Counted from the first letter of the stretch, positions 19,553 to 32,065 are shown. The stretch is DNA of 47,955 bases from Actinomortierella ambigua (GCA_016098155.1 JAAAJB010000252.1:1-47955); one strand, 5' to 3'. Notes: generated by a model from the letters alone, not told the origin. Numbers and translations: made by a program.

Positions 19553-22249
19553 ATGGAATCCACTGTCAAGGCTGCTGCGACAGTGCAAAACAACATCTTA
19601 CTAGTCCAGTATTCACCGACGGGCAAAAATGTCGGAGACCTGTATGCTTTCGTGCTGTCCGAGACAACGAAACCACTTCCGTTCCAGATCCAACGCCAGA
19701 CGGATATGCAAGGGTCCAAGAGACCCGTCGCCTCCATGTCGCTTATCACAGTGACCACGAGCGCCTTTACGGATTCAAAGTCACCCACCGGCGGTGTCGA
19801 GACCGATGATACCGTCCCACAACTGCTGACGCAAAGTCCCACCGACCAAAACGCAAGCAAGTCTGTCGCAGTGACGCCCGCCCCTCCTTTTCGTGATATC
19901 GTCCTTGCCGTGAATGATGACAACCTTTCTGCTCAACTGTGGCATCTAAAAGCGCCAGGCCGCGCTGTGCCACCACCAGACTCACCCACCCCGTCACCAC
20001 AGCCGACCGGAGGCGGGCCTGGCGCTGGCACTGGGTCTGGGAAATCCGGAGATTCGTCTGCTCCTCTTTGGACTGCAGCTGCACTACCGCAGTCCCTCTA
20101 CCTCAATGCAAAGAGTGTCAGCGTTGGTAACATACATCCTCGCGGTTTGAAGGAAGTAGGCATCATCGCCCTCTCGCATGGAAATGACAGTGACGACAAG
20201 TTTCGTCTGTTGAAGCTCGTGTATCGACGCCTCTCAGCGGCCGCTGGCGATGCCACATCGCCCGACACGCAAGAAGCAGCACCGTCTCCTCCTCCTTCTT
20301 CAAGCCCACCCGCTGGCGGCGACGACAGCAATGGCAGCAATCCAGGCGTCGCGCAATCTTTCGAATGGGTCCAAACCGGGAATGACACTGCCCTACATGA
20401 CAGCTCAAATAATGTTGACTTTGCTATCACGCCTCCACAACCCGGGATCACTTTCCACGTAACCCCAATCTCAAACACATCTCGCAGTGAGGCGGGATTC
20501 TCATATGCTCTCCTCGGAAAATCCCTGCCAGATTCCGCAACTTGGGATGCGATGTTTGTGCATGAACCTAATCGCGACTATTACCATGAAAAGGTATGTT
20601 CTCCAGTGATCCTGAACACTTTGTCCTTGGCGGTTGGAGATCGCCACAACATATAATCTGCCAATGAATCGACGCCTTTCAATTCTTTTTTTTTTTTATA
20701 AAAGTACAAAACTGCACATCGTACCTTCTTAAAATCACAACGATATTGCACATGGAGAGGTCATTCGCGAGAAACACCTTGTACGTTCATATTGCAATAG
20801 GCTTACTGACCAAAAGTTAAAATCACACCCTTGGATACTAGAAAAATGATGCCGCTACTGCTGCTGCGTGCTTCACCTCGAGTAAGGTTCAATTCAACTT
20901 GGTTTCATGGAGTCCGAGCGTTTGCTCATTGCAATGCTATTTGGATTGATGTTTATCTGGGCGTACGAGATTGACTTTGCGCTTTTTTGTTCCTATTTTT
21001 TTTTGTTACGATATACTCGAACCTGAAAAGTACCCAATGCCTTGGTTGGTATCGTGGGTCATGAAGTTTATGTCAACAAACTTCATTTGCCAAATAACGC
21101 AACTTTTGAAATAATCAACTCAAAAACCAGTACTCCCAGTTACACCAGACCTGTCGTTGCCTGCACCTCGACAAAAGATTATATCATCGCTATTGTTCCA
21201 GGTAAAAGTCAGCCCCCTCCCTATAAATGATCAGCCTTCAACATGAACGTATCTATCCTGCTTTTCATCTGCCGAATGTTTGCTCAATCTCCTACCTCTG
21301 ACTTATTTATCTTTTTTTTTGATCGATAGACTCACGTGCAGATTCGCCACCGGAGGTCCACTTCTTCGGTTTGAAGACAAAGTCATGGGCCAAGGCACAG
21401 CTCGTTGAAGCACCACCTGGCACATTCAACGACGCACCTCCACCATCGCCGGGTGGTCCCAACAAAGGAGGTCCTGGCGGAGGGAGTCCTAACACTCCTG
21501 ATAATGGGGGCGATTCGTCAACCAAAGAGATGGCGTCCATCGCTGTGATCATCGGAGGCGTCATCGGCGGTATCGTGGCCCTAGGGGCGATGGTCTATGC
21601 GGGATTCTTTTTCTATCGACGTCTTGGTTCCAAAGGGAAGGCTCAAAAGAAGAGTGTGGTTGCACCAAAGACATTCGCTAGAGATGATACGTTCTACGAG
21701 GAGCCAAGGATGAGCCACTCGAGGAGGAGGAGCCATAGCCGTGGAAGAAGCCCAGGAGCAAGGAACCACCATGAGATGGCTTGGCCGCAAGAGGATAGCG
21801 ACCAGGAGACGGATTTGTCAGAAGAAAACTATCGCCAGGGGATGGCTTGGTCGCATGCAAATCACCAGCACGGGATGGCTTGGCCGCAAGCGAATCACCA
21901 CCAGGAGATGGCTTGGCAGCAAGCAAACGAACATCAGAGGATGGCTCAGTCGTATGGAAACGACCGTCAGAGGATGGCTCGGTCGCAAGCACAGTACAAC
22001 CCGGAGATGACATGGTCGCAAGCAAACTACCTCCAAGAGATGGCTCAGTCTCAAGCAAACCATTACCTGCAAGAGATGGCTCGGTTGCGAGGAAACCCCC
22101 ATCAGGAGAGGTCTCGGTCGCGAGCAAATAACCACCAAGAGATGCCTTCGTCACGAAGAGCTCGATCACAAGAGATGAATCGAGGGGCGATGCCAGTGAT
22201 GTATAAAGTGACGAATAGCGTACAGTACGCTCCTACCCGACGTCCATAG
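19553..22249 (+). CDS. Array gene 1: single-pass transmembrane protein of the tandem family
   Basis: There are four exons: 19553-20593, 20842-20881, 21031-21201 and 21330-22249 (intron phases 0, 1, 1), giving 723 residues. The N-terminal domain starts MESTVKAAATVQNNILLVQY and carries the family blocks KPLPFQIQR, LWHLKAP and LVYRR, with Ser/Pro/Gly-rich linkers between them. Exon 3 ends in VVACTSTKDYIIAIVP and exon 4 starts around LVEAPPGTF. A transmembrane helix lies at about 484-507 (IGGVIGGIVALGAMVYAGFF), followed by YRRLGSKGK. The tail has about ten degenerate units around (N)HHQEMAW(P)QA, ending near TRRP. There is no N-terminal signal peptide. This is the most divergent intact member: its juxtamembrane Arg cluster is weaker than in the others. 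I do not recognise a characterised function; the architecture (Gly-rich GxxxG helix plus Arg cluster) is like fungal surface sensors. Confidence 0.8.
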
Positions 22250-23440
22250 ATGATATGCCTCAGTCACAGACTTTTTATTTAGCATTTGCATTCAATGATC
22301 AAAATCTTTCAGTTCGACGTGGATCGCACGATGAATTACTCATTACTCGTGGTTTCGAAATGCTATGTATCATAAAAGAGAAAGATACCCTTTCAACCGC
22401 CCCCAACGACTTTAAGGTTGGGGCACTGTTGAGCGAAAAATGGATATTGGAGACGCGCTTTGTAATTGTCAATATTCCTTTAAACATAGCTGTCCAAAGC
22501 ATCGGCATCAACCAACCAAGCCAATGTCACGCAAGAAGTCGCATATGCTTATGACAAAGGAAAACAGGCTATGACATGATAGAAAAAGAAAGAGTCATGT
22601 TCGAGGCTCAAGATTTTTCTTCGTAGTTGCATGTGAATAGGTGCTATTAGGGCGCCACAGAAATGTCTAGTGAGACCCTTGGCTTCCAACGCACGCAGCG
22701 AAGATTGGGATTGTCAGCCATCTATGTACAAACTTACAAGGCGTGAATCCCTTCTGGCCAAGGAGATGTGGGAGGCATCCTACCCGAAAGTACAGCGGAC
22801 AAAATTTCAGTGAGAATAGCTTGCAAGAAAGAGGGATTAGAAAGGTAAACTCTGGTCCTTTCCGTGCTGCTGGAGGAAATCTTGAAAGAGAGAGTGCTAT
22901 TGAGTTCACAAGTGAGAGATAGGCTAAATATGCTTTTCAGAGGCTCTTGGTGGTGCACAGCTGTGCACTCAGCGCCCCTCTACCAACCTGTACTTCGATA
23001 GGTCAATCATCCCACTCAACTCTATTCAGTGCCAATGGAAACACCATGCTCTCGATCCAGGGAGTGGTTCGAGGACAGAGATATCGTCCAAGAAAACTAG
23101 TATGAAGGCCAATGAGCCTCCCAAAGTTTGCCTTGAACAACCCGACGCTGAAGAAAGTCTGTTTTAGCCTTTTTCCGGACCAATGAATAAACTCGGATAA
23201 GCATGCCCTCTTTTGCACACATGTGTACCGATCTGTAGTGTGGCAATTCACATCCACGTATTGCCATGGACGCAATCGGATGGATCCCTTGCGTGACAAA
23301 CAGAATAAAGTTCTTTGCATTTAAACTTCAACCTTACAAAAAGGTAGGCTGTTTAACGAAACGCGGTTGGTATCCGCACGATATATAAAATGCAGTGCGA
23401 ATGACTTCCCAGAGGGGAGAGTCTTGTCCAAGTGTGTTGA
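22250..23440. other. Spacer between array genes 1 and 2
   Basis: About 1.2 kb without a recognisable gene. Short ORFs on both strands (for example plus 22255-22554 immediately after the stop) show no family motif and are probably untranslated or decayed sequence. Confidence 0.5.
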
Positions 23441-23728
23441 GGTGAGCACTGCTCTCAGGCGATGTGAGTTGAGAGGGGATGTGCTCTTGTTGCCTTATTC
23501 GGTTGCACAAACCAGAAGGCTCCAAGCTGTACAGGATAGTAAAACCTGTTGTGCTGTAACATGGCAGTGAACTGCACGTCCTTACTTTGATGAGTCGACC
23601 ATTCATCTCATTCAACTCCATCCAATGCCATTTCTAATTCATTCACCTTGAGCAATCTCGGATCTCTCTCTTCAATTGTGTGCCCCCTCCCCTTTTGACA
23701 CACGTCGTCATTTTGGCCTCACTCAACC
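23441..23728 (+). promoter_or_regulatory. Conserved leader/promoter of array gene 2
   Basis: Begins with GGTGAGCACTGCTCT and continues with CATTCATCTCATTCAACTCC, CCAATGCCATT and TTCACCTTGAGCAATCTCGG, all shared in order with genes 3, 4 and 5, up to the ATG at 23729. Confidence 0.5.
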
Positions 23729-26206
23729 ATGAACTCCGCCGTGAAGGCTGCCGCGACAGTGCAGAACAACATCCTATTGGTCCAATACTCACCGACAGGC
23801 GCTGGAGTTGGAGACCTGTATGCTATCTTGCTGACGGACATGACGAAGCCACTTCCATTCCAGATCCAGCGCCAGACACCAGGCCTGCAAGGATCGACGA
23901 ATTCCATTGCCGCCATGTCGCTTACAACACTTCAATTCAAAGCTCCTCCACCATCAAAGTCACTCGCTGGGGACCCTGATGGCGCTAGTCTCTCACCGGC
24001 GGATACTGCCCCACAACTGTTGGCACAAAGTCCCATCGACCCCAATGCGAACAAGTCTGCCGCGGTGACACCTGCTCCTCTGTTTAGTGATATCGTCCTC
24101 GCCGTCAATCTCGCCGATTTTGACACTCATGTGTGGCATCTAAAGGCACCAGACCGCAGCGTCCCACCGGGCTCGCCCGCTTCATCACCACCGACGACTG
24201 GAGGTGGACCTGGTGCAGGCGCTGGCACTGGGCCTACGACACTCAGCAAACTTCCCGCTCCGCTTTGGACTGAATCCGCTCTGCCACAAACCTTTTTTCC
24301 GGATGCCATGACCATCAGCGTTGGCGGCCAAAGAGCTCAGAGCTCCAAGTCTGCAAGCATCCTGGCCCTCATGATGAGCAGAAGTGGCTTCTATCGACTT
24401 ATGAGGTTGGTATATCGACGATCCGATTCGGGGAGTGCTATCTCTCCAGCATCATCTACTGCGCAAGCACCACCACCCTCTACATCATTGACTCCTCTCA
24501 CCGCTGGTGAAGTTAGTAATAACAACAATGCTGCCGCTGTGCAATCCGCCGCATGGAGTCTAAATATGTCATCGATGATAGAATCTTGGGCTTCGGATCA
24601 TCGTATTCCCGGCTACACTCTCCATTTAACCCCAGTCCCAGCATCAGCTGAAGGTGGCGGATTCTCGGATGGCATCGTCGGAAGCGCTCATCCAGATTTC
24701 GACAGCTGGACCACATTATTCATTAACGACAACTACATGTTTCCTAACCAGGTATGTTCCTGAACAAGTATTTTCACTTGTCATGAACATTGTGATATGT
24801 GCCTGCTTGAGCGCAGCACTTTCTCTTTCTGAAAAGAAAACTGAGCATTCTCCTATCATCACAACCGTATTGCGTGCAGAGTGGCCTTTCATGGAGGATA
24901 CTTTTCACTTTCTTCGCACCCCAAGCTAACAGATGAAAGGCCAACTCCTGAATTATAGACCAATTACACCCCGAATGCTAGAAGTGTGTGCTTCACTTCG
25001 AGTAAGTTCCACTTTAACTCATTTTTGTCTCGAAGCACGAGTATTTGTCTTTGAACTGCACTGCCGAACTGTCCAGATTTGTGAGATTGACTTGGCGCTT
25101 CTTTTTTTTTTATTACTCTACTACATTTGATGAAAAGCATCGAGTGCCTTCGTTGGCATCGAATATGACAAAATATCTGTCAGAGACTACAATTCCATCG
25201 GAGCTAGCAGATTTCAGGTGATCACCCCTCAAGGCGGTATTCCCAAATTTACTGAAGCCGTCGTCGCCTGCGCTTCCACAAACGACTTTATCATCGCTGT
25301 TGTGCCAGGTAACCCGTCTCCGCTGGAGTGTTGTAAAAAAAAAAAAAAAAAAAAGGACAAAATTGACCTGTACTCATTGTTCCACATGTACGACTACTTT
25401 TTCTTCGACAACGTTGATCGACAGACTCGGATGGTGCAATGTCGCGACCAGCAATCCAACTCTACGACTTGAAGAAATCCGCCTGGTCCAAAGCACAGCT
25501 CGTTGAAGCACCACCTGGCACGTTTAGTGATCTACCCCCACCACCAGCTCCGACTAATCCCAGCGGCGATCCTGGAAAAGCCGGTCCTGGAGGACCTGGT
25601 CCCACCAATCCCGGCCCTGGTGGGAGAGATTCCTCGGCCAATGAAACGTCATCTCGTACAGCGCTCATCGGAGGCATCGTCGGCGGTATCGTCTTCCTTG
25701 GGCTACTGCTCTTTGCAGGATTCTTCTTCGGTCGACGACGTCGTCGTCACGCCAACCAGCAGAAGGCGAGCCATCACAATGAGAGTGGGTTTTCTCCAAA
25801 TTCATTGGCTAGCGATGATACCTTCCACGAAGACCCACGATTTTACGAACAGGCTAAGGGCACCAACAGCAGCGGTGGGAGAAGTCCAGAAACATACGAG
25901 CACCATGAGATGCCTTGGGTCGGAGCATACAACCAGCACGAAATGTCCTGGCCAGAGGAGGAGTATAGCCAGCACGAGATTCCTTGGCCAGTGGGAGCGT
26001 ACGGCCGGCACGAAGAGCCATGGGCAGGAGCAAACAAACACAACCACCAGCATCACTACTACCGCCATCAGGAAATGGGTTGGTCGCGAACAGCCAGCCC
26101 ACAAAAATCTACTGGGTTATCGGCCAATAGCCCACAAGAGATGACTCGAGAGATGCCCCCAATGATGCAGAGGGTCAAAGGCCCGCAAGCTGTCCGTAAC
26201 CGATAG
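23729..26206 (+). CDS. Array gene 2: single-pass transmembrane protein of the tandem family
   Basis: There are four exons: 23729-24751, 24959-25001, 25138-25308 and 25425-26206 (phases 0, 1, 1), giving 672 residues. It keeps all family blocks: MNSAVKAAATVQNNILLVQY, KPLPFQIQRQTPGLQGSTNS, DIVLAVNLADF, WHLKAPDRSVPPG and LVYRR. Exon 4 has SRPAIQLYDLKKSAWSKAQL and EAPPGTFSDLPPPP. The transmembrane helix is at about 490-513 (ALIGGIVGGIVFLGLLLFAG) followed by FFFGRRRRRH. The C-terminal tail is shorter than in genes 3-5, with units such as HHEMPWVGAYNQHEMSW and one SPQEMTREMPPM block. Intron 3 holds a run of about 21 A. No signal peptide is visible. Function unknown; see array gene 1 for what the architecture suggests. 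Confidence 0.82.
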
Positions 26207-27216
26207 CCATAGACAACCTACCCTTAGTTACAGACCGATGCTCCATTGGCACTTAAATCAAATTCTTCAATTTCCTACCCCCATTTTTTTGCATCTTGGT
26301 TGCCCAATCCACCACAATGAAGCTTCGGACTAAGCATGAAATCAAATAGACTCTTCCCTATAAATGCTACTTCAGAGACATTACCGGTGCAGCCCAACAT
26401 TTGTGAAGACATGAACGACCTAATAATGACTCCATTCTCTCGTTCTCTCCGACCAACAGAGGCGCATTCATCATTTTTGCACAGCTGTCAATAAAAGCAT
26501 GATTAGCAATATGTTCTTCTTCAAGGTCTTTGTTTTCCGATTGATTTTCACTCGTTGCGATTGAAGAGAGTTTGTGTGTGACACGCGGGCGGCGAGGGAG
26601 GAGGTATATTACGCGTTCTCCGAGATTAAAGGTTGGTGACGATTGTGTTGGTATTTCAACCAGTATGAGCTGGCTTGTGAAACGCCGGGAGGTATTTCGC
26701 CCTACAGCATTCATGTACGCTTGTGTAATTCTGGTGCTACATGATGTAGCATTCCGGTGTCATGCACCTCTCCTCCGACCGCCTGAGCTCTGCATGTGAC
26801 TAAAGTGAGGTTGGATGGTTTATGGCATCGCATATCAGGTCGATGGGTGATCGCGTCTTGGGACACCAAAGTTCCTGTTAAATCCGAACCAACGGATATC
26901 ATCGCGAACATGGCAAAGAAAGACTTTTACTGGTAGTAACCATTGTATCTCCCACATAACTTTCCTTTCGAGAATACCTTGGGTCAAGAGTCTAGTGTGT
27001 GTCCTTCATCGTCTCGTCATCGAGTGAGCAAGAGCCCTTTCACATCCCCGCATTCGTGTGTAATCGCCCAAACTACGATGTTGCCTTCAAAAGTAGATTT
27101 GGACGAGAAGACTTGAAAGGTCAGAGGATAGGTATCCATTATAGAGGCATGTGATGGAGCCAAGGCTATAGCAAGCGACACTGTGGAAGCTGCGTATGAA
27201 TTTTCTCCCCTGACAT
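26207..27216. other. Spacer between array genes 2 and 3 with shared repeat block
   Basis: No intact gene is seen. A block around 26768-26880 (CCGACCGCCTGAGCTCTGCA, then TTTATGGCATCGC and TTGGGACACCAAAGT) recurs at about 33496-33600 and 39898-40000, so this spacer is related to the spacers elsewhere in the array. Confidence 0.55.
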
Positions 27217-27505
27217 AAATCGACGTGGAAACACGCGCCATCTTCTCTGCGCACCTGTGTGTAGATCTCAGGATCTCTCTCTCGCTGCCGATAGTCCAAC
27301 AGGAGGTTGCGTAGCATATGAATAGACGTATTTTTAGGATGAGAAACTCACATCGGAACGATGGCACCACTACGGTCAGCTTCGGATCGCTTGAATGACA
27401 GCCAGGAATACATCTCTTTCCATGTACAGCGTCCAAAATCGAAATGTTATCCTCAAGATGCTCATAAACGATTTTCACGACCGCACCCCAACAGTGTGGC
27501 AACGT
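27217..27505 (-). pseudogene. Fragment of unidentified gene, shared with 40045-40320
   Basis: On the minus strand a conserved peptide VYEHLEDNISILDAVHGK is followed by CIPGC, and further on LFICYATSCWTIGSEREI and KMARVSTSIYVRG. The same order occurs at 40045-40320 (HEHLGDSISILDAVHGK, LFVCYAACCRTIGGEKEI, KKARVSTLIP) at clearly lower DNA identity. The conserved peptide spans at least two reading frames or exons in each copy. I do not recognise the family. It lies upstream of gene 3, as the other copy lies upstream of gene 4, so it is part of the duplicated unit. Confidence 0.5.
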
Positions 27506-27600
27506 GAGAGATACAGTACAGTTTCGATGGCTCCCATGGTAGAAAGACTAGAAGAGTGCAGCACAGTGAAGAGGGTTTTTCTCGGGAAAGACTCTTGCAA

Positions 27601-27909
27601 GGTGAGCACTGCTCTCTGGTATCGAGCGAGAGGCAATTGTACATGTTTCAAACCTTCCTTGTTAGCTGCGTCTACCTGTTACACAAGCCAGAAGGCGGAA
27701 GAAATGGCCCTCTAAGCTGCAGAACACAAAAAAAAAATGCTGTACTTGCAGTGCATGGTAAAACTTACTGTACATGGCAGAGCACTCTGCGTACTTTAAT
27801 GAGTAGACCATTCATCTCATTCAACTCCATCCAATGCCATTGCTAATTCATTCACCTTGACCAATCTCGGATCTCCTCTCTCTTCAGCTGCTTTCTCCAC
27901 TCAACAACA
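27601..27909 (+). promoter_or_regulatory. Conserved leader/promoter of array gene 3
   Basis: GGTGAGCACTGCTCTCTGGT at 27601, then CTTGTTAGCTGCGTC, a short A run, and from about 27797 ATTCATCTCATTCAACTCCA, CCAATGCCATTGCTAATTCA and CCAATCTCGGATCTC. It ends at the ATG at 27910. Confidence 0.5.
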
Positions 27910-30463
27910 ATGGAGTCCACTGTGAAGGCTGCTGCGACAGTGCAGAACAACATCCTGTTGGTCCAATACTCACCGACAGGCTTTGGAATTGGAGACCTGT
28001 ATGCTATCTTGATGTCCAACCCATCGAAGCCACTCCCTTTCCAGATCCAGCGCCAGAGACCAGGCCTTCAAGGATCGACGAACTCCGTTGCGACCATGTC
28101 GCTTACAACACTTCAATTCAAAGCACCTCCACCACCCGCTGGGGGCCCGGATGGCGGTGGTCGCTCACCGGCAGATACTTCTCCACAACTGCTGGCACAA
28201 AGTCTCATCGACCCCAATGCGAACAAGTCTGTCGCTGTGACACCTGCTCCTCCGTTTAGTGATCTCGTCCTCGCCGTCAATCTCGCCGTTTCTGAAACTA
28301 ATGTGTGGCATCTACAGGCACCAGATCGCAGCGTCCCACCGGGCTCACCCGCTTCATTTCCACCGGCAACTGGAGGTGGACCAGGTGCAGGTGCTGGCAC
28401 TGGGCCTACGACGGCCAGCAAACTTCCCGCCCCGCTTTGGACCGAATCCCCTCTGCCACAATCCTTCTTTCCGAATGCCGTGACTGTTAGTGTTGGCGGT
28501 CAAAGAGCTTGGAGCTCGAAGTCTGCAAGCATCCTGACCATGACGCTGGAAAAAAATGGCGACGCACAATTTTCGAGGTTGGTGTGTCGACGGCCCGATT
28601 CGGAGAGTGCTGGCTCTCTCGTATGGAGCCGCGACGGGGAACCTGTTATTGGCTGGAACTCCAATTATCAATCTCCCGGCTACACTCTCCATATGACATC
28701 TCCTCTCCATATTACTCCAGTCCCAGCAACTGCTCGTGGTGGAGGATTCTCAGATGCCTTCGTCGGAAACAGGCATATACAAGAGCGAGACTGGTGCGGG
28801 GGTTATTTTAATGCTAACTCCCTACCAACTTTTTCCGCAAAGGTAAGTTTTTCAACGCTTGTCACTGGTACTTGATTATCACCACAACATTGTATCTAGC
28901 CCCTTGTGGGGATAATAGCCTTTTTTTTTTGAAAAAGGAGTGTATCACAACCATATTGTGCACAGTGGCCATGCACAGAGAACATTTTTTACTTTCTTTG
29001 TGTCCCAAGCGAACAGATGAAAAGCTAAATCGCTCGCTACTGAATAATAGGTCGCTCATATGTTTATGCCTGTTAATGCGTGCTTCACCTCAAGTAAGAT
29101 CCAATTTAACTCGGAGCCTGAGCTTCTGTAGTTGTACTGCATTTTTCATTCCATCTGCCCTGATTTGTGAGATTAATTTGGTGCATTTTTCGTTAATTGT
29201 GTGCAATATCCGATAAAAAGCATCGAGTGCCTTAGTTGGAATCACAAGTGACAAAATTTTTGGCAGCAACTACGACGCGACCGACAAACAGTTTCACGAG
29301 ATCGGCCTTCGCGAATTTCCTGAAGCCGTCGTCGCCTGTGCTTCCATAAAGGACTATATAATCGCTATTGTGCCTGGTAAGAGCAATCTCCACAAATTAT
29401 ACGATTCTAGACCAACGTGTATCCCCTGTTTTGAGGCCTCTATTTGGTAGTGAAAAAGAAGGATGCAGAAGGACTTTACTCATTACACTTCAACTGTACC
29501 TTTCCCTTCTTGCGATGTTAATCAATAGACTCAGAAAGTGCAACGTCGCGACCAGCAATCCAACTCTTCAACTTGAAGAAACTCTCTTGGTCGAAAGCAC
29601 AGCTCGTTGAAGCACCACCTGGCACGTTTAGTGATCTGCCCCCACCGCCAGATCCGGAAAACCCCAGCGGAGATCCTGGCAAAGCTGGTCCTGGAGGAAG
29701 TCCTGGAGGAGGAGCAGGAGGAGGAGGAGGAGGAGGAGGAGAAGGATCTAACAACCCTAGCAATGGTGGTGGAGAATCCTCGGCCAACGACACGACGTCT
29801 CGTACAATTCTTATCGGAGGCATCGTCGGTGGCATCGTTGTCCTTGGGTCGTTGCTCTTTGCAGTATTCTTCTTCAGTCGACGGCGTCGTCGACGCGCCA
29901 GCAAGCAGCAGACGGACCAGAATGAGAGGAGCGGATTTTCCCCAAAGCCAATGGCTTACAACGACACCTTCTACGAAGAGCCGCGGTTTTACGAATCGGA
30001 CAGGGACACCAAGGGTAGTAGCGGTGGACGAAACCCAGCGACGTATGATCACCATGAGATGTCATGGTCAGCACAGCCGTACAACCCTAACGGAATGTCC
30101 CGGCCAGGAACAAACAACCGACAGCAGGATGTGCCTTGGCCAACAGAATCATACAACGAGCAACACGAAGCGCCCAGTCCAGGAGCAGACCATCACCACC
30201 ACCACTACTACCACCATCAGGAGATGGCTTGGTCGCCATCAACCAGCTCTCAACAATTGATTAGGCCATCTGCTAACAGCCCGCAAGAGATTTCTCGAGA
30301 GATGCTAGCAATGGTGCAGAGGGTGAACAGCCCACAAGAGACGACTCGAGAGATGATACCAATGGTGCGCAGGGTGCACGGCCCACAGACCATTCCTAAC
30401 CATCGGCTTCGGATGAAATCCCCAACACCCTCTTCCCTTCCCTCCAGCCGAATGTCACCTTAG
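27910..30463 (+). CDS. Array gene 3: single-pass transmembrane protein of the tandem family
   Basis: There are four exons: 27910-28842, 29051-29093, 29221-29376 and 29529-30463 (phases 0, 1, 1), giving 688 residues. The N-terminal half is close to gene 2 (same QRPGLQGSTNS and WHLQAPDRSVPPG blocks), then diverges at the end of exon 1 (HITPVPATARGGGFSDAFVG) and in exons 2-3. Exon 4 has LVEAPPGTFSDLPPPPDPEN and a (GGA)n-encoded poly-Gly stretch. The transmembrane helix is at about 469-492 (ILIGGIVGGIVVLGSLLFAV), then FFFSRRRRRR. The tail includes HHHHYYHHQEMAW and two tandem blocks of the type SPQE(I/T)(S/T)REM...MV(Q/R)RV. There is no signal peptide. Function unknown. Confidence 0.82.
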
Positions 30464-31620
30464 CATTTTGCATTGACGAAGATGAAAATATAATTAGTCG
30501 TGTATTACCTCCCTCCCACCAACACAGCCAACACCACCAGCATCACCAACATGAACACCAACACCACCAGCATCACTACCCACAAAATGTCCAAGCTTTC
30601 GATCCACGACAATTGGCAACAGTCTGCAGCATGAATTCACCACTCCCTTAAACGTAGAACTTGCGATGAACCATTTGAAGCTCTCGAATGTCCATTAAAA
30701 TAATGAACATGACTTTTTTCTCGTTGTTATATTTCAGACAGTTTTTGCAAACCGCTATGTGTTTGCGCATGAGACATCTATCCCTACGACGATGGCGAGG
30801 GAATACAAACTATACTATACCTGCAATATGGGTCAAACCCCCCTTTCAAGGTCCCATATTGTATATGTTATCCCCTCCGAACTCGCCGCAGTTACTCTTG
30901 AAAGGAACCCTCACCCTGCCCCCTTAAAACACTGACCTCAGTCGTAGAGCCGGGTTTTTCTTCATACGCCAATGGTGCACACCACCTGAAGCTAGTCAAA
31001 CGTTTTAATCTCCATCCAAACTCCTCTCCCATGTATCAAGAGGCACCTCGAAATACTTCCTGCTCACGCAGTATGTCTAGTCAAGAGAGAACACCAGTTC
31101 CTTCGGACATGGAGGCGTCTCATGGTTCGATTACGTGAGATTGTGTTGGTTGTCTGTGGAAGAGAAGCGCCTTTATTTGTAGAACGATTAGGTGACCACT
31201 CTACTAATATGCGAGTTAAGGTGGTTTTGTATTTCTATTTTGATGGTGTGGTGTACACAGTCTCCCGAAGGAGAGACTTTAAGAAGGGGAGAGGGCTTAT
31301 TCAGTATCTGAGGAGTGGCGACGATGGAGTTGACATGGGTGGCAACACCTGAAGCAGTCGCAAACTCCCCGCCAATCAGAAATCACTTGAGCTTTTCATT
31401 CATATCGTCAACCCATTCTAGAAGCTTTTCCTCCATTCGGTAGACTAGAAGACCTCGGGAGACGCGCTCAGTTCTAGGTGGTGTGCATCATAAGAGACCT
31501 CAGTCAGAATGGAGGGTGACTTCCGCGTACTTGACCGCGGGACTGTCTCCACCAAACACAACCGGAGCAAGGACATACTATGGACATACCCTTTCGATCC
31601 TCTAGTGTCAGAGAGTGCCC
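30464..31620. repeat. Downstream block of array gene 3, shared with 35786-36810 and 47184-47955
   Basis: The sequence after gene 3 matches, in order, that after the truncated copy (35786 on) and after gene 5 (47184 on). Shared pieces are GTTTGCGC...CATCTATC, GGTCCCATATTGTATATG, the AGAGCCGGGTTT piece, TCTAGTCAAGAGAG...CCAGTTCC and the TTGACCGCGGGA...CTCCACCAAACACAACC piece. Within it, the peptide CGREAPLFVERL (31150-31185; also 36350-36385) and GDFRVLDRG...KDILWTYPFD (31515-31600; also 36710-36790; frameshifted form near 47745-47835) look like remnants of protein-coding sequence I cannot identify. Near 30520-30590 there is also a CAC/CAA-rich imperfect repeat. Confidence 0.6.
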
Positions 31621-31673
31621 ACATGAGGAAATCTAATAACCTCGGACAGCCTCTTGATGATAGATGCTATCGC

Positions 31674-31732
31674 ATGAGTATTGATGATATATGAGTATTG
31701 ATGATATATGAGTAGTGATGATATATGAGTAG
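31674..31732. repeat. 17-bp tandem repeat (ATGAGTATTGATGATAT)
   Basis: Three full units and a partial fourth, with one substitution (T to G) in the third unit. The matching place in the sister block near 36880-36925 has no such array, so it expanded after the duplication. Confidence 0.85.
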
Positions 31733-31865
31733 CCTCTTTCTCAAAATAGTAGGTAAAAAAAAAACTATTATAAGTACAACAGGACAGATCGTTTCTGTCA
31801 TCTTACTTGCTCCTCTTCTTGCTTCGCTTCTCACACTAATTATCTTCCTTCTCATTGCAGGGTAA

Positions 31866-32065
31866 GTAGATATTGAAGATTGATCCCTTTTCTGACGCTG
31901 TCGTAACAGCCACATTGGATGAGACCATACGGTTTACTCTGACGTTTGTTGGGTCGTGTTTATCAATGACATGGAGTCTGGGTTGTGGTCATGAGATCCA
32001 GGAGGACACGTTATAATTTGCCATTGGCATGAGTTTCGTGTTCGACCTGGAAGTGCGGACATTCT
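31866..32065 (+). repeat. Repeated gene fragment 'TLDETxRFTLT' copy a
   Basis: Encodes an interrupted peptide DPFSDAVVTATLDETIRFTL followed by SCLSMTWSLGCGHEIQED. Related copies occur at about 33867-33948 (cut by the N gap), 34371-34500, 34505-34665 and 37057-37240. All carry stops or breaks, and none has a complete ORF. Family not identified. Confidence 0.6.

Noticed and set aside
21741..22130. Tail repeats considered as a CRISPR-like or satellite array
   Set aside because: The repetition lies within a long open exon, is degenerate, and is explained by repeated codons of the family tail.
22255..22554. 99-codon plus-strand ORF directly after array gene 1
   Set aside because: No counterpart after the other array genes and no motif; probably 3' untranslated region.
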